Notes: generated by a model not told the origin, from the letters alone. A stretch of 64,000 nucleotides of DNA from Pseudosulfitobacter pseudonitzschiae (GCF_002222635.1 NZ_CP022415.1:62001-126000), one strand, 5' to 3'. Counted from the stretch's first letter, positions 8,342 to 18,663 are shown. A program made the numbers and translations.

Positions 8342-9280
8342 ATGATAAAAGATCCCTATGCCGCACTTGGCTTGACCAAAGACGCTACTGCGGACGAAAT
8401 CAAGAAGGCCTATCGCAAGATCGCGCGTACCGATCACCCCGACCTGAACCCCGATGATCCGCGGGCCGAAGCGCGGTTCAAGGATGCGGGGCGGGCCTAT
8501 GACCTGCTGAAAGATCCCGAACAGCGCCGCCGGTTCGACGCCGGAGAGATCGACGCATCGGGCGCAGAGCAGGCGCCGCGTGGCTATTACCGTGACGAGG
8601 CGCGCAGGCCGGAAAACCCCTATACACAAAGCCGGACGTCTTCGGGCGGCAACCCGTTCCAGGACGGTTTTGACGCGGATGATTTCTTTGCCAACTTTGC
8701 CCGCGGCCGTGGCGCGGGCTATGGTCGTGGCGCGCCCGGTGATATGCTTGGGCAGGACGTTCAATACCGCCTTGGCGTGCCGTTTCTGGATGCTGCGCTA
8801 GGCGCCAAGACGCGGATCACCCTGCCCGATGGCAGTGCGCTTGAGGTGACGATCCCCGAAGGGGCACGCGACGGGCAGACATTGCGATTGCGCGGCAAGG
8901 GCACGTCCGGCTTTGGTGCGGGCCAGCCTGGCGATGCCTTTATCACGCTGGATGTTACTCCAAGCCCCGACTTTGAGCGGGACGGGGATGATATTGTTGT
9001 CACCCTGCCCATCACCATCGACGAGGCGATTTTGGGCGGTAAGGTGCCCGTGCGCACCGTGTCGGGAACGGTGAATGTCAGCGTGCCGTCCGGTGCCAGT
9101 TCTGGTCAGGTTCTGCGGTTGAAGGGGCGCGGCCTTAAGGGGCGCAGTGGCAAGGGCGACCAGCGGATCACGTTGCGCATTGTTAGCCCGCCCAAGATCG
9201 ACGCCGCGTTAAAAACCTTCATGGAAGGCTGGCGGGCAGATCACGCCTACAACCCGCGCGCTGGAAAGGAGCGATCATGA
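8342..9280 (+). CDS. cbpA: DnaJ-class co-chaperone, CbpA-like
   Basis: 312 residues. A J domain occupies residues 4-70 with the H-P-D tripeptide at 32-34 that stimulates the DnaK ATPase. A Gly/Arg/Phe-rich linker follows (about 85-135). Two beta-sandwich substrate-binding domains come next (from L-G-V-P-F-L-D-A-A-L-G), ending near residue 300. The zinc-finger domain of true DnaJ is absent, which places it in the CbpA/DjlA-like type II group. SD-like GGAG lies just upstream of ATG 8342. Its stop overlaps the next gene by four bases (ATGA); that gene is a CbpM-like modulator, the same pairing seen in Enterobacteria. Confidence 0.88.
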   Translation: MIKDPYAALGLTKDATADEIKKAYRKIARTDHPDLNPDDPRAEARFKDAGRAYDLLKDPEQRRRFDAGEIDASGAEQAPRGYYRDEARRPENPYTQSRTSSGGNPFQDGFDADDFFANFARGRGAGYGRGAPGDMLGQDVQYRLGVPFLDAALGAKTRITLPDGSALEVTIPEGARDGQTLRLRGKGTSGFGAGQPGDAFITLDVTPSPDFERDGDDIVVTLPITIDEAILGGKVPVRTVSGTVNVSVPSGASSGQVLRLKGRGLKGRSGKGDQRITLRIVSPPKIDAALKTFMEGWRADHAYNPRAGKERS

Positions 9281-9618
9281 CTGATGCATATGCCCCCGAG
9301 CAGGTGATCGAAAGCGTCACCTCGTTGACCGCAGAACGCCTGAGCCATTTCGAGCGATTGCGCATTGTGACCCCTGTGAGCACATCAGAGGGGCCGCGCT
9401 ATCGCACGTTGGACGTCCGCCGAATTACGCTGCTTTGCGAACTGACGGATGATTTCGAAGTGAACGAGGATGCGCTTGTGATCATTATGTCGCTGCTGGA
9501 TCAGTTGCACGGTGCCCACAGCCGACTTGAACAGGTGATGCAGGCGATCGGGGCCGAACCGTCCGAGATCAAGTTGCGGTTGTCGCAACGCTTGGCTGAG
9601 GGCGGGATCGACGATTGA
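9277..9618 (+). CDS. cbpM: CbpM-like chaperone modulator
   Basis: 113 residues, the size of CbpM. The visible pattern is a winged-helix-like N-terminal half (L-S-H-F-E-R-L-R-I-V-T-P, then R-Y-R-T-L-D-V-R-R-I-T-L-L-C-E-L) and a helical C-terminal half, as in MerR-type proteins and in CbpM, which binds the J domain of CbpA and inhibits it. The gene starts inside the stop codon of cbpA (ATGA overlap), so the two products are made together. Sequence identity to enterobacterial CbpM is low by eye, so the assignment leans on the coupling. A MerR-type DNA-binding regulator is the alternative. Confidence 0.7.
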   Translation: MTDAYAPEQVIESVTSLTAERLSHFERLRIVTPVSTSEGPRYRTLDVRRITLLCELTDDFEVNEDALVIIMSLLDQLHGAHSRLEQVMQAIGAEPSEIKLRLSQRLAEGGIDD

Positions 9619-9631
9619 GCCCGTATCGGTG

Positions 9632-10486
9632 TCAGTCGGCCTGTTCCAGTGCCTGACGCAAGGCAGCCTCATCCAGCGGCGTGCCTGAAAACAATGCCCA
9701 CGCATGCACGCCTTGGTGAAAGAACAGCTCCCACCCCGAAATGATCCGCAGCCCCTCGGCGGCGGCATCGGTCAGAAAATGCGTGTCCTTCGGCGTATAT
9801 ACGGCGTCAAAGGCCCACTCTGCCCCGCTCATGGCGGTTCGGGGCAGCGGCGTGCCATCATAGCCGACCATGCCCACCGGCGTGCAATTGATCACACCGG
9901 ATACGCCTTTGGCGGCTTGTTCGGCATCGGTACTGACGCTGATCGTGGCGTCGGGTGCGCTTGAGCGCAGGGTTGCGGCCAATGCTTTGGCCTTGGCAAA
10001 GTCGCGGTCCACCAGACGCAGTTCCGACACGCCAAGACTTGCCAATCCGAAGGCCACAGCACGGCCCACGCCACCCGTGCCAATCATCAGAACCGTACCC
10101 GGGGCCTGCGTGCCCCGCGCCGATTGATAGGCGGTCATGAAACCGGAATAATCGGTGTTGAAGCCCTGCGGCGTGTCACCCTCAAAGATCACCGTGTTGA
10201 TCGCACCGATGGCACGCACCAACGGGTCAACGATTTGCGTGCGGGCGACTGCGCGTTCTTTGTAGGGATAGGTGACGTTTATGCCGCGAAATCCCGCTGC
10301 CGCGCAGTGGTCAAAGACCCGATCAAAGCTTTCGCCCCGATCCGGTGGCACCAGACGGTCGTATTGCACAGCGATGCCATTTTGCGCTCCCGCCAGTCGG
10401 TGCAGCAAGGGCGCGCGCGATTGCGCGATGTTGTCACCGATCAGGCCCAATTGCAGGCCCGATTTAACGGGTGTGATTTGCGACAT
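9632..10486 (-). CDS. Shikimate dehydrogenase family protein (AroE/YdiB-like)
   Basis: 284 residues. The substrate domain has G-I-N-V-T-Y-P-Y-K-E with the catalytic Lys, and G-F-N-T-D-Y-S-G-F with the catalytic Asp; the NADP domain has M-I-G-T-G-G-V-G-R-A-V. The reaction would be reversible reduction of 3-dehydroshikimate, or of quinate-type compounds. At the N-terminus the usual S-x-S-P pair that holds the shikimate carboxylate reads Q-S-R-A-P, so the second serine is missing. The gene lies ten bases after ghrA on the same strand rather than in an aromatic-synthesis cluster. Both points suggest a paralogue with altered substrate rather than the housekeeping AroE. The ATG at 10486 opens MSQITPVKSG. 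Confidence 0.8.
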   Translation of the reverse strand: MSQITPVKSGLQLGLIGDNIAQSRAPLLHRLAGAQNGIAVQYDRLVPPDRGESFDRVFDHCAAAGFRGINVTYPYKERAVARTQIVDPLVRAIGAINTVIFEGDTPQGFNTDYSGFMTAYQSARGTQAPGTVLMIGTGGVGRAVAFGLASLGVSELRLVDRDFAKAKALAATLRSSAPDATISVSTDAEQAAKGVSGVINCTPVGMVGYDGTPLPRTAMSGAEWAFDAVYTPKDTHFLTDAAAEGLRIISGWELFFHQGVHAWALFSGTPLDEAALRQALEQAD

Positions 10487-10496
10487 CGCCTATGCC

Positions 10497-11426
10497 TCAG
10501 TATCCGGCAGACCGGTCTACCAGATGCAGGAACGGCTCGCCCGCCTCACCCCGCCGGATGTTTTCGGCGACGGTCAGGGCAGAATATTTCGCCCGCGTCT
10601 CGGCGGCCACATGCGGGGTGACGGTGACGCGCGGGTGGTGCCAAAAGGGGTGCTTTTCAGGCAGCGGCTCAATGCGGAAAACGTCCAGCGTCGCATGTCC
10701 GATTTGGCCTGAGTCCAGTGCCGCCAGCAACGCGTCGTCGTCGATCAGCGGGCCACGTCCGGGGTTAATGATGCACGCCCCTTTGGCAAGCAGGGCGAGC
10801 GTTTTTGCGTTTAACGTATTTTCGGTGGCTGGCGTGTCGGGCAGCAGCAGCACGACGATCTCTGCCCCCGACAGTGCCTCGGTCAGGCCTGCGTCACCGG
10901 ACAGGCAGCGGATGCCGTCGACATCCTTGGCGCTGCGGGACCAGCCGGTCACATCAAAGCCCACCTGTGACAGCATTTTCGCGCAGGCGGTGCCCAATTC
11001 GCCCAGTCCCAGCACGGTTACCTTGCGGTCCCATGCCAGTGGGGGTGCGACGTTGATCCACACGCCGGGGGCGCAGTTGATGTGCGCGTCCATACCCAGA
11101 TGGTGGCGCAGGGTGTGGCCGGTGACCCATTCAGACATGCCCTGACTCAGCCCGCTGTCGACCATCCGCGTCAGCGGAATTTTTAGTGTCGGGTTGCCAA
11201 CGATCTTTTCCACACCGGCCCACAGGTTCAGCACCGCTTTGGCCCGCGTGTAGGGCGTAAAGTCCTGCAGGGGCGAACTCGGCGCATAGATGATGTAATC
11301 GACATCGGCGGGCGGGATATCTGTGGCCAGAAATGCCTCGACGCCCGCATTGGCGATTGCCTCTTTCAGAGGGGTTTCATAGCTGTCCCAACCGTCGGGC
11401 TGGGCGGCGAAAAGTACGTTGATCAT
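10497..11426 (-). CDS. ghrA: Glyoxylate/hydroxypyruvate reductase A family (D-2-hydroxyacid dehydrogenase)
   Basis: 309 residues, matching GhrA length. The NAD(P)-binding Rossmann motif is V-L-G-L-G-E-L-G-T-A-C near residue 137. The catalytic Arg is in L-L-L-P-D-T-P-A-T-E-N...I-N-P-G-R-G-P-L-I-D, and the catalytic His in P-F-W-H-H-P-R-V-T-V-T-P-H-V-A-A-E-T. The enzyme reduces glyoxylate or hydroxypyruvate with NADPH in the cytoplasm. It starts only three bases after the rodA stop, at the tail of the cell-elongation operon, so it is probably co-transcribed with it. I see no functional reason for that link. The AroE-like gene follows after ten bases. Confidence 0.88.
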   Translation of the reverse strand: MINVLFAAQPDGWDSYETPLKEAIANAGVEAFLATDIPPADVDYIIYAPSSPLQDFTPYTRAKAVLNLWAGVEKIVGNPTLKIPLTRMVDSGLSQGMSEWVTGHTLRHHLGMDAHINCAPGVWINVAPPLAWDRKVTVLGLGELGTACAKMLSQVGFDVTGWSRSAKDVDGIRCLSGDAGLTEALSGAEIVVLLLPDTPATENTLNAKTLALLAKGACIINPGRGPLIDDDALLAALDSGQIGHATLDVFRIEPLPEKHPFWHHPRVTVTPHVAAETRAKYSALTVAENIRRGEAGEPFLHLVDRSAGY

Positions 11427-11429
11427 ATA

Positions 11430-12569
11430 TTACCTTGGTCGGTGGATGTGGGCGCTTTGAACAAAGCCGAATGCGAGCATGAGAACAAGCATCGCCGAGC
11501 CACCATAACTGACCAGCGGCAAAGGCACACCCACAACAGGGGCCAGTCCCATGACCATCGACATATTCACAGAGAAAAAGAGGAAAAAGTTCAGCGTCAG
11601 CCCGAGGATCAGCAGCGACGAAAAGCGGTCGCGGTTGTTCATGGCGGAGACCACGCAGAAAAATATGATCAGCGCATAAAGCACCAACAAGGAGACCCCG
11701 CCGACAAAGCCGAACTCTTCTGCCAGCGTGGTAAAGATAAAGTCGGTGTGTTTTTCGGGCAGGAAATTCAGCCGCGATTGCGTGCCTTGCATGAACCCGC
11801 GCCCTGTCCAGCCGCCGGACCCCAGTGCGATTTTCGACTGTGTAATGTGATAGCCCGCGCCCAAGGGGTCGGACGACGGGTCAAGGAACGTATCAATGCG
11901 GCGGTACTGGTAATCCTTGATCAACTGCCACGAGGTGCCGCGCGACTGGAAAACGGCGGTAATCAACCCGATACCGGCTGCCAGAACGGCTGCAAAATAG
12001 GACCAATGCACACCGGCCAGAAACATCAGCCCGCCGCCAGCGGCCAGCAACAGGATCGCTGTGCCAAGGTCGGGCTGGCGCAGCACCAGTGCCGTGGGTG
12101 CCAGAATGAACAGCACCGGCAAAAGCACCCAGAAGGGGCGTGACTTCTTGGCCGGTGGCAGCCAGTCATAGTAGGCCGCCAGAAACATCACCAGTGTGAC
12201 CTTCATCAACTCGGAAGGTTGCAGGCGCATAAACCCCAAATCAATCCACCGCTGCGCCCCCATCCCGATCGAACCAAAAAACTCGACCCCGATCAGCAAG
12301 ATTACTGAAATGCCATAGGCGACAGAAGACACGGATCGCCAGAACCAGATTGGCACCAGCCCGACCAGAACCATCAGCACCAGACCCACGCCAAAACGTT
12401 TCATTTGTGGCTCGGCCCAAGGCGAGTATGATCCGCCTGCCACAGAGTACAGCATCAAAAACCCGACCCCGGCCACGGATGTCAGCAGGATCATCAGCGG
12501 CCAGTTCAGGAACAGGATCTTGCGAAATCCGGAAGGGACGGATTTGACCGTATATTCGAGATAGCTCAT
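11430..12569 (-). CDS. rodA: Rod shape-determining peptidoglycan polymerase RodA
   Basis: 379 residues from ATG 12569 (MSYLEYTVK). A longer in-frame extension to 12833 is out-of-frame mrdA sequence and is rejected. About ten membrane helices are visible from residue 20 on. The SEDS signatures are present: the W-x-G-x-G-x-x-x-G-T-Q-S segment (G-G-W-T-G-R-G-F-M-Q-G-T-Q-S) before F-L-P-E-K-H-T-D-F-I-F-T, and G-V-P-L-P-L-V-S-Y-G-G-S-A near the C-terminus. RodA is the glycosyltransferase of the elongasome and works with PBP2. The start overlaps the mrdA stop by four bases. Confidence 0.95.
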   Translation of the reverse strand: MSYLEYTVKSVPSGFRKILFLNWPLMILLTSVAGVGFLMLYSVAGGSYSPWAEPQMKRFGVGLVLMVLVGLVPIWFWRSVSSVAYGISVILLIGVEFFGSIGMGAQRWIDLGFMRLQPSELMKVTLVMFLAAYYDWLPPAKKSRPFWVLLPVLFILAPTALVLRQPDLGTAILLLAAGGGLMFLAGVHWSYFAAVLAAGIGLITAVFQSRGTSWQLIKDYQYRRIDTFLDPSSDPLGAGYHITQSKIALGSGGWTGRGFMQGTQSRLNFLPEKHTDFIFTTLAEEFGFVGGVSLLVLYALIIFFCVVSAMNNRDRFSSLLILGLTLNFFLFFSVNMSMVMGLAPVVGVPLPLVSYGGSAMLVLMLAFGFVQSAHIHRPR

Positions 12570-14509
12570 GCCTGATCCGATCCGCCCAGATCGGCCAATG
12601 GACGCACCGCGCGCAGTTCTTCCTGTTGGGTCTTGATGCGGCCACGGTCCTTGGACGGGTAGGCGTCCAGTGGCGGTTCGCCGCCATAGAGTGCTTGCAG
12701 CGTGATGTCGCGGGCGATGGGCGCGGCTGTCGATGATCCGCCGCCGCCATGTTCCACTACGATAGAAACAGCATATTTGGGGTTTTCGAATGGCGCGAAG
12801 TTCACGAACAGGGCATGGTCGCGCCGCTCCCACGGCAAATCGCGGTTGTTGATGACGCCGCGCGCGCGTTCAGCTGCGGTAATATTGCGGACCTGACTGG
12901 TACCGGTCTTGCCCGCCATGCGCATGCCTTCGGCGATGATCCGGCTGCCATAGGCCGTCCCGCGCCGGTCGTTCACCACATCATACATCGCGCGGCGCAG
13001 CTTGCGCAGGTTGTTTTCGTTCAGGCCCATGCTTTCGCCCGCAAGCGAGGGCTCTTCAACTCCGTCCACGGATTTCACCAGACGTGGCGACACATCGCGC
13101 CCCGTGGCGATACGCGCGGCCATCACTGCCAGTTGCAGCGGCGACGCCAGCATATAACCCTGACCGATCGAGGCATTGACCGTGTCACCAATCACCCAGT
13201 CCTGCCCATGCACGCGGCGTTTCCAGTCCTTGGTCGGGGTCAGACCTTGGGAAATGGCCGACATCGGCACGTCATGACGTACCCCAAGACCAAAGCGTTT
13301 CGCCATTGCCGAGATTTTCTCGATGCCTACCTTTAGTGCAAGATCGTAGTAGTAGACGTCGCAAGACTGTTTCAGGCTGTTTTGCAGATCGACATAGCCA
13401 TGCCCGCCGCGTTTCCAGCAGTGAAAGCGGCGGTCGGCCACCTCAAGGTAACCGGGGCAATAGACCGTCTCTTCGGGTTGGGCCATGCCCTCTTCCAATG
13501 CGGCCAGTGCTGTCATCATCTTGAATGTCGATCCGGGGGGATAGGCCCCCTGCACCGATTTGGACGCCAACGGGCGGAACGTGTTTTCGGTCAGTTCCCT
13601 GTAGTTGGCCACCGAAATGCCGCGCACGAACAGGTTGGGATCAAAGGACGGAGAGGAGGCAATCGCCACCAGATCGCCGGTTTCGCAATCCATCACCACC
13701 GCACTCGCGCTTTCCTCGCCCAGTCGCGCCTGCACATAGTTTTGCAAAGCTGCGTCTATGGTCAACTGAACGTCCGAACCCTGACGCCCTTCGCGGCGAT
13801 CCAGTTCGCGCATCACGCGGCCTGTGGCGTTTACCTCTTCGCGTTTCACACCGGCCTTGCCGCGCAAGCGGTCCTCTTGCTTGGCTTCGATGCCGACCTT
13901 GCCGATCTGAAAGCGTGGAATCAGCAACAACTGGTCCGGCGCTTCGATCTGTTGCAGGTCATAGTCGCTGACCGGCCCGACATAACCCAGAACATGGGCG
14001 AAATCGGACCCAAGCGGGTAAATACGGCTTAAACCGACCTCGGGTGTCACACCGGGCAGGGCGGGGGCATTGACGCTGACGCGGCTGATGTCCTCCCACG
14101 ACACGTTTTCCGCGATGGTGATCGGATGGAACGGGGCCGAACGCTTCATTTCCAGCATCGCGCGTTCCAGCTCGGCAGGGTCCAGTTTGACCACGCGGCT
14201 CAACCGTTCCAGCGCTTCATCGACATCGCCGATATCCTCGCGTTTTACGACGATACGGTAGGACGGGATGTTTTTGGCCAGTTGCACGCCGTTTCGGTCA
14301 AAAATCTCGCCGCGCACGGGTGGAATCAGACTGTCTTTGATCCGGTTATCTTCAGCCAGCAGGCGGAACTGGTCGGCCTGATCGACCTGCAAAAAGTTCA
14401 TCCGCGCTGCCAACCCCGCTACAAAGGCCAGCTGCACGCCGCCCAGAACGGCAGCGCGGCGTGAAATCTTGCGGTGGCTGGCTTCGGTATCGACGCGGGT
14501 GCGTTTCAT
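12566..14509 (-). CDS. mrdA: Penicillin-binding protein 2 (elongation transpeptidase)
   Basis: 647 residues. One N-terminal transmembrane helix (about residues 19-37) precedes the pedestal domain and a transpeptidase domain with S327-T-F-K in P-P-G-S-T-F-K-M-M and K534-T-G-T-S. The cross-linking enzyme of the Rod complex acts in the periplasm. The C-terminal tail after about residue 600 is polar and extends beyond the catalytic fold. It is coupled by four-base overlaps to mreD upstream and rodA downstream, giving the conserved order mreB, mreC, mreD, mrdA, rodA. Confidence 0.95.
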   Translation of the reverse strand: MKRTRVDTEASHRKISRRAAVLGGVQLAFVAGLAARMNFLQVDQADQFRLLAEDNRIKDSLIPPVRGEIFDRNGVQLAKNIPSYRIVVKREDIGDVDEALERLSRVVKLDPAELERAMLEMKRSAPFHPITIAENVSWEDISRVSVNAPALPGVTPEVGLSRIYPLGSDFAHVLGYVGPVSDYDLQQIEAPDQLLLIPRFQIGKVGIEAKQEDRLRGKAGVKREEVNATGRVMRELDRREGRQGSDVQLTIDAALQNYVQARLGEESASAVVMDCETGDLVAIASSPSFDPNLFVRGISVANYRELTENTFRPLASKSVQGAYPPGSTFKMMTALAALEEGMAQPEETVYCPGYLEVADRRFHCWKRGGHGYVDLQNSLKQSCDVYYYDLALKVGIEKISAMAKRFGLGVRHDVPMSAISQGLTPTKDWKRRVHGQDWVIGDTVNASIGQGYMLASPLQLAVMAARIATGRDVSPRLVKSVDGVEEPSLAGESMGLNENNLRKLRRAMYDVVNDRRGTAYGSRIIAEGMRMAGKTGTSQVRNITAAERARGVINNRDLPWERRDHALFVNFAPFENPKYAVSIVVEHGGGGSSTAAPIARDITLQALYGGEPPLDAYPSKDRGRIKTQQEELRAVRPLADLGGSDQA

Positions 14510-15045
14510 ATGCGGCCTCCTGCCGTCTCAAGATCGCCCGGTCCGGTTTTACGGACGCGCATGATGCCGTGCGTGACAAGCACCACAATAGGATAGCTGA
14601 GTATCGTCAACCCTAGTTGCAGCAGCGACAGGCCCATCGGGGCAGTATCAATCAACATCAGTTTCAGCACCAGCCGGTAGGCGATAGCCACCCCGATCAT
14701 TAGCATGGCCGCTGTCAGCAACTCGGCTACTAGTGTCGAGGCGCGCAGCGCCCGCGCCCGTCCCTTGAGGTTTTCACAGGCAAGCAGCACCAGCGCCGCA
14801 TATAATCCCGGCGGGCGTTGCAGCAGCAGGTCGGCCAGCAACAACAATGCTGCCAGCATCAGGGGTGGCACAAACTCGGGCCGTCGCACCGACCATGCAA
14901 AGGCAAAGCCGATCAGCAGATCGGGCGGTGCCCATTGGCCGGGTTGGGTTTGCAGGGGCAGAAGCTGAAAGAACAGAATCATCAGCACCAGCACGCAAAA
15001 TGCGGCACGCATCAGCCACAGGTGAATTTGCGACGGCTTGTTCAT
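14506..15045 (-). CDS. mreD: Rod shape-determining protein MreD
   Basis: 179 residues, almost entirely hydrophobic, with five or six predicted membrane helices beginning at about residue 8. The P-D-L-L-I-G-F-A-F-A-W-S-V-R-R-P-E segment after the first helix is typical of MreD. It is an inner-membrane scaffold of the elongasome linking MreC and the RodA-PBP2 pair. It overlaps mreC and mrdA by four bases each. Sequence conservation in MreD is low, so the identification rests on position and topology. Confidence 0.9.
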   Translation of the reverse strand: MNKPSQIHLWLMRAAFCVLVLMILFFQLLPLQTQPGQWAPPDLLIGFAFAWSVRRPEFVPPLMLAALLLLADLLLQRPPGLYAALVLLACENLKGRARALRASTLVAELLTAAMLMIGVAIAYRLVLKLMLIDTAPMGLSLLQLGLTILSYPIVVLVTHGIMRVRKTGPGDLETAGGRI

Positions 15046-15926
15046 TCGCCCACCTCTGCCGGTGGTGAGTGGGGGGCGATGATCTGGGCGGTGTCGCTTA
15101 CCGGCTCGTTTCCATAGTGGCGCAACACCCGCAGAAATTCGAGCCGCTCGTAATCGGCAGCCAAACGCACACGCAAGCGCCCGCCGGGGTCTTTGGCAAT
15201 CTCGCCGATCAGCAGGCCTGCGGGAAATACGCCGCCATCACCCGAACTGAACACACGGTCACCGGGGCGGACCAGATCTGGGCTTTCCAGAAAATCGACC
15301 GGCGGTGTGGCGCTGTTGTCACCTGCCACGATGGCGCGCTGGCCTGATGGCTGGATGGTCGCAGGAATACGGCTGGATGCGTCCGTCAGCAGGATCACTC
15401 GGGCGGTGTTCTCTGCCACCCCGGAAATCCGCCCCACAAGGCCGATACCGTCCATCGTGGCCCAGCCATCCACCAGCCCGTCACGCGCGCCTACGTTCAG
15501 CAGCACCGATTGCCGAAAGGGTGAGCCGCTGTCGGCCAGCACCATGCCCGAGATCACGGTCAAACGCGGGTCCAGCCGCACATTGTTCAGGTCCAGCAGC
15601 CGTGCGTTTTCCTGCTCCAATTGAACGGCGGCCTCTTTCCATGCCTGCATCTTGCGCAATTCGCGGCGCAGTTCGGCGTTTTGTTCGGCGATACGTTGAT
15701 AGCTGCGGAAATTGCGCACCAGATTGATGGTGCCGGTGACGGGGGCCATTGCCCAGTCGAAATTCGGCACGATCCGGTCTGTGACCTGCGCACGGAACCG
15801 TTCGACGCGCGGGCTGTCGATGCGCCAGACGATAAAGGTGGCGATCAGCGCCAAGACCAGCACAGCCGTCAACAACCGCCGGATCGGGGCGACAAAGTCA
15901 GAGGATGAAGAGCGGTCTTTTGCCAA
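15042..15926 (-). CDS. mreC: Rod shape-determining protein MreC
   Basis: 294 residues. A transmembrane helix at about 17-34 anchors the protein. A coiled-coil of Q-N-A-E-L-R-R-E-L-R-K-type repeats spans roughly 80-115, and two beta domains follow (G-M-V-L-A-D-S-G-S-P-F-R-Q-S-V-L-L-N-V-G is the standard first block, then D-R-V-F-S-S-G-D-G-G-V-F-P-A-G-L). It is periplasmic, activates PBP2 and bridges it to MreB. It lies 90 bases after mreB, with a hairpin between, and overlaps mreD. Confidence 0.94.
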   Translation of the reverse strand: MAKDRSSSSDFVAPIRRLLTAVLVLALIATFIVWRIDSPRVERFRAQVTDRIVPNFDWAMAPVTGTINLVRNFRSYQRIAEQNAELRRELRKMQAWKEAAVQLEQENARLLDLNNVRLDPRLTVISGMVLADSGSPFRQSVLLNVGARDGLVDGWATMDGIGLVGRISGVAENTARVILLTDASSRIPATIQPSGQRAIVAGDNSATPPVDFLESPDLVRPGDRVFSSGDGGVFPAGLLIGEIAKDPGGRLRVRLAADYERLEFLRVLRHYGNEPVSDTAQIIAPHSPPAEVGE

Positions 15927-15988
15927 TGTGAAGTCTCACCTGCGGTTTGATCGGCGCGGCGGGATCGTGCATTAACTGTGCCGCAAGT

Positions 15989-16010
15989 GGCCCCTTTTTG
16001 CAAAGGGGCC
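15989..16010 (-). terminator. Intercistronic hairpin between mreB and mreC
   Basis: GGCCCCTTT pairs perfectly with AAAGGGGCC around a four-base loop, beginning seven bases after the mreB stop. No U-tract follows, so it is more likely an attenuator or an mRNA-stability element than a full terminator. It would explain more MreB than MreC/D from one operon. Confidence 0.6.
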
Positions 16011-16016
16011 TTAGGC

Positions 16017-17099
<1,083 letters not shown>

Positions 17100-17302
17100 T
17101 CATGATTGCTGCGGGCGCTCGAGTTATAGGGATGTGTAGAAGCAGACGAAAGAGCCGATTGATTGTTGGTTACGCGGGTTCCCGCGCAGTTGAAGTTATG
17201 TGTAATTTGCAGCCGGAGGCGCAAAAGCGTGCAGCTTTGCTTGGGGATGTGGCGGGCGTGGCTCTGTGTGCTAGGATTCAGGCAACGTAGGGGAGATTTA
17301 TC

Positions 17303-17884
17303 ATGCGCAAACTTCAGGTTCTGGGCGTTCATCACATTACTTTGACCGGCGCCGACCGCCAGACCACGATTGATTTCTGGGAAGGGGTTTTGGGGATGCC
17401 TTTCATCTTTGACCAACCCAATCTGGATGATCCCGAACAGGGCCATCTGTATTTCGATCCCGGTGACGGGCGGCTGATCACCGTCTTTACCGATGACAAT
17501 CGCAAGGCTGACAACCGCCGCACTCCGATGGATGTGGGCTGTGTTCACCATCTTGCCTTCGAGGTGGACCGCGCCACATTCGCCCAGGTCCCCGAGCGGT
17601 TGAAGGCGCGCAGTATCGGCAATTCAGGCGTGAAAGACCGCGGGTTCATGGATTCGATCTATTTCAAAGACCCCTGCGGGTTGTTGATCGAACTGGCGTG
17701 CTACAAATTCATCCCGCCGCGCGGATCCAGTCATGCCGCCGTGCTGATGGAGGCGCACAAGATTCGCGTGGCCGCAGGGGATGATCACATCGCCGAAGTG
17801 CATCTGGCCGATGCCGTCGAGCGCATTGTCGCGCGGTCGCAAGCGTCGCTGAGCGAAAATAGAGAGGCGAAGAACCCCTATTAG
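17303..17884 (+). CDS. VOC superfamily (glyoxalase/dioxygenase fold) protein
   Basis: 193 residues. Two beta-alpha-beta-beta-beta modules are visible: the first starts L-G-V-H-H-I-T-L-T-G-A-D, the second D-V-G-C-V-H-H-L-A-F-E-V-D, and the metal-ligand Glu lies in D-P-C-G-L-L-I-E-L-A. The two His and the Glu form the usual vicinal-oxygen-chelate metal site, so this is a metal-dependent lyase, isomerase or ring-cleaving dioxygenase of unknown substrate. About 50 residues after the fold are helical and charged, which is longer than a plain glyoxalase I. GGGGAG precedes the ATG. It is divergent from mreB and is followed by a gene remnant. Confidence 0.85.
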   Translation: MRKLQVLGVHHITLTGADRQTTIDFWEGVLGMPFIFDQPNLDDPEQGHLYFDPGDGRLITVFTDDNRKADNRRTPMDVGCVHHLAFEVDRATFAQVPERLKARSIGNSGVKDRGFMDSIYFKDPCGLLIELACYKFIPPRGSSHAAVLMEAHKIRVAAGDDHIAEVHLADAVERIVARSQASLSENREAKNPY

Positions 17885-17976
17885 GAGTCCCTCCACCTAA
17901 GACATTGTTAATTAATATTAATGCGGGAAGTGTTAATAGAGAGTAGGGTAGTTTGTGGCAGCGACGTCACGAATGA

Positions 17977-18633
17977 ACTTACATAGGCAAGGTATTCATC
18001 AAGCAGCACCGTTTGGACGTGGACGGTGCGGACGCGCTGGATCTGACCGTTTCGGGCGGTGGGATCGAGTATACAGCCAACGCATGGACGTTTTTGGGTG
18101 AACTGGCACATTGCGACATGGGCGCCTATACACTGGGTGCCGCTATTGGTCATTTTTCGGAGTTGAACAACACGGTTTATACCCTGTGCGGTTCGTGGGA
18201 CGTGTCTCCGGTGGGCACCGTTGGCATGGACATCATTCGCATCGAAGGCGAGACCTTTTTTGCAGCCTTTGCCGACTATAATCTAGACACATACCAAGTG
18301 CAGGCCGACTTGCTTTCGACCGACGGTCTGGATCTGGCAGCCGTCGCTGGCGGCTACAGCTTTGGCAATGGCTTCTCGGCCATCGGTTCGCTGTCCTACT
18401 TTGATTTGGCCGGTCTTGACGGCACATCGGTGACCATCGGTGGTCAGTACGAGTTCACCGAAGGTGCAAACGTTGAACTGTCTGTTGGTCGTATCTCGAC
18501 AGATTTCGTCGACATCGATCACGTCAGCTTTGGTCTGAACTACGAACTGGGTGGTCGCACATCCGGACGTCGCACACTGGGTAACGTCATCAGCGGCGCA
18601 ACAGGCAGCTTTGCGAACCTTACCAACTTCTGA
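17977..18633 (+). pseudogene. Outer-membrane beta-barrel (porin-like) gene lacking its 5' end
   Basis: The frame is open from just after a TGA at 17974 to the stop at 18633, giving about 218 residues with no ATG or GTG near its beginning; the first usable codon is TTG at 18013 without a ribosome site. The sequence alternates short amphipathic strands and turns (for example G-G-Q-Y-E-F-T-E-G-A-N-V-E-L-S-V-G-R and D-H-V-S-F-G-L-N-Y-E-L-G) and ends in Phe, as outer-membrane barrels do. A signal peptide and the first strands are missing. The upstream 90 bases are A+T-rich and hold no matching frame. I read it as a 5'-truncated porin-like gene; a functional non-canonical start cannot be excluded. 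Confidence 0.6.
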
Positions 18634-18663
18634 TCTGCCTGACAGATTATCAAACGATGAAGC

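Noticed and set aside
17102-17290. Small open frame between mreB and the VOC gene
   Set aside because: It lies in the divergent promoter region and has neither ribosome site nor protein-like composition; CGCGGG-TT-CCCGCG at 17175-17188 there may be a dyad but is too G+C-simple to claim.
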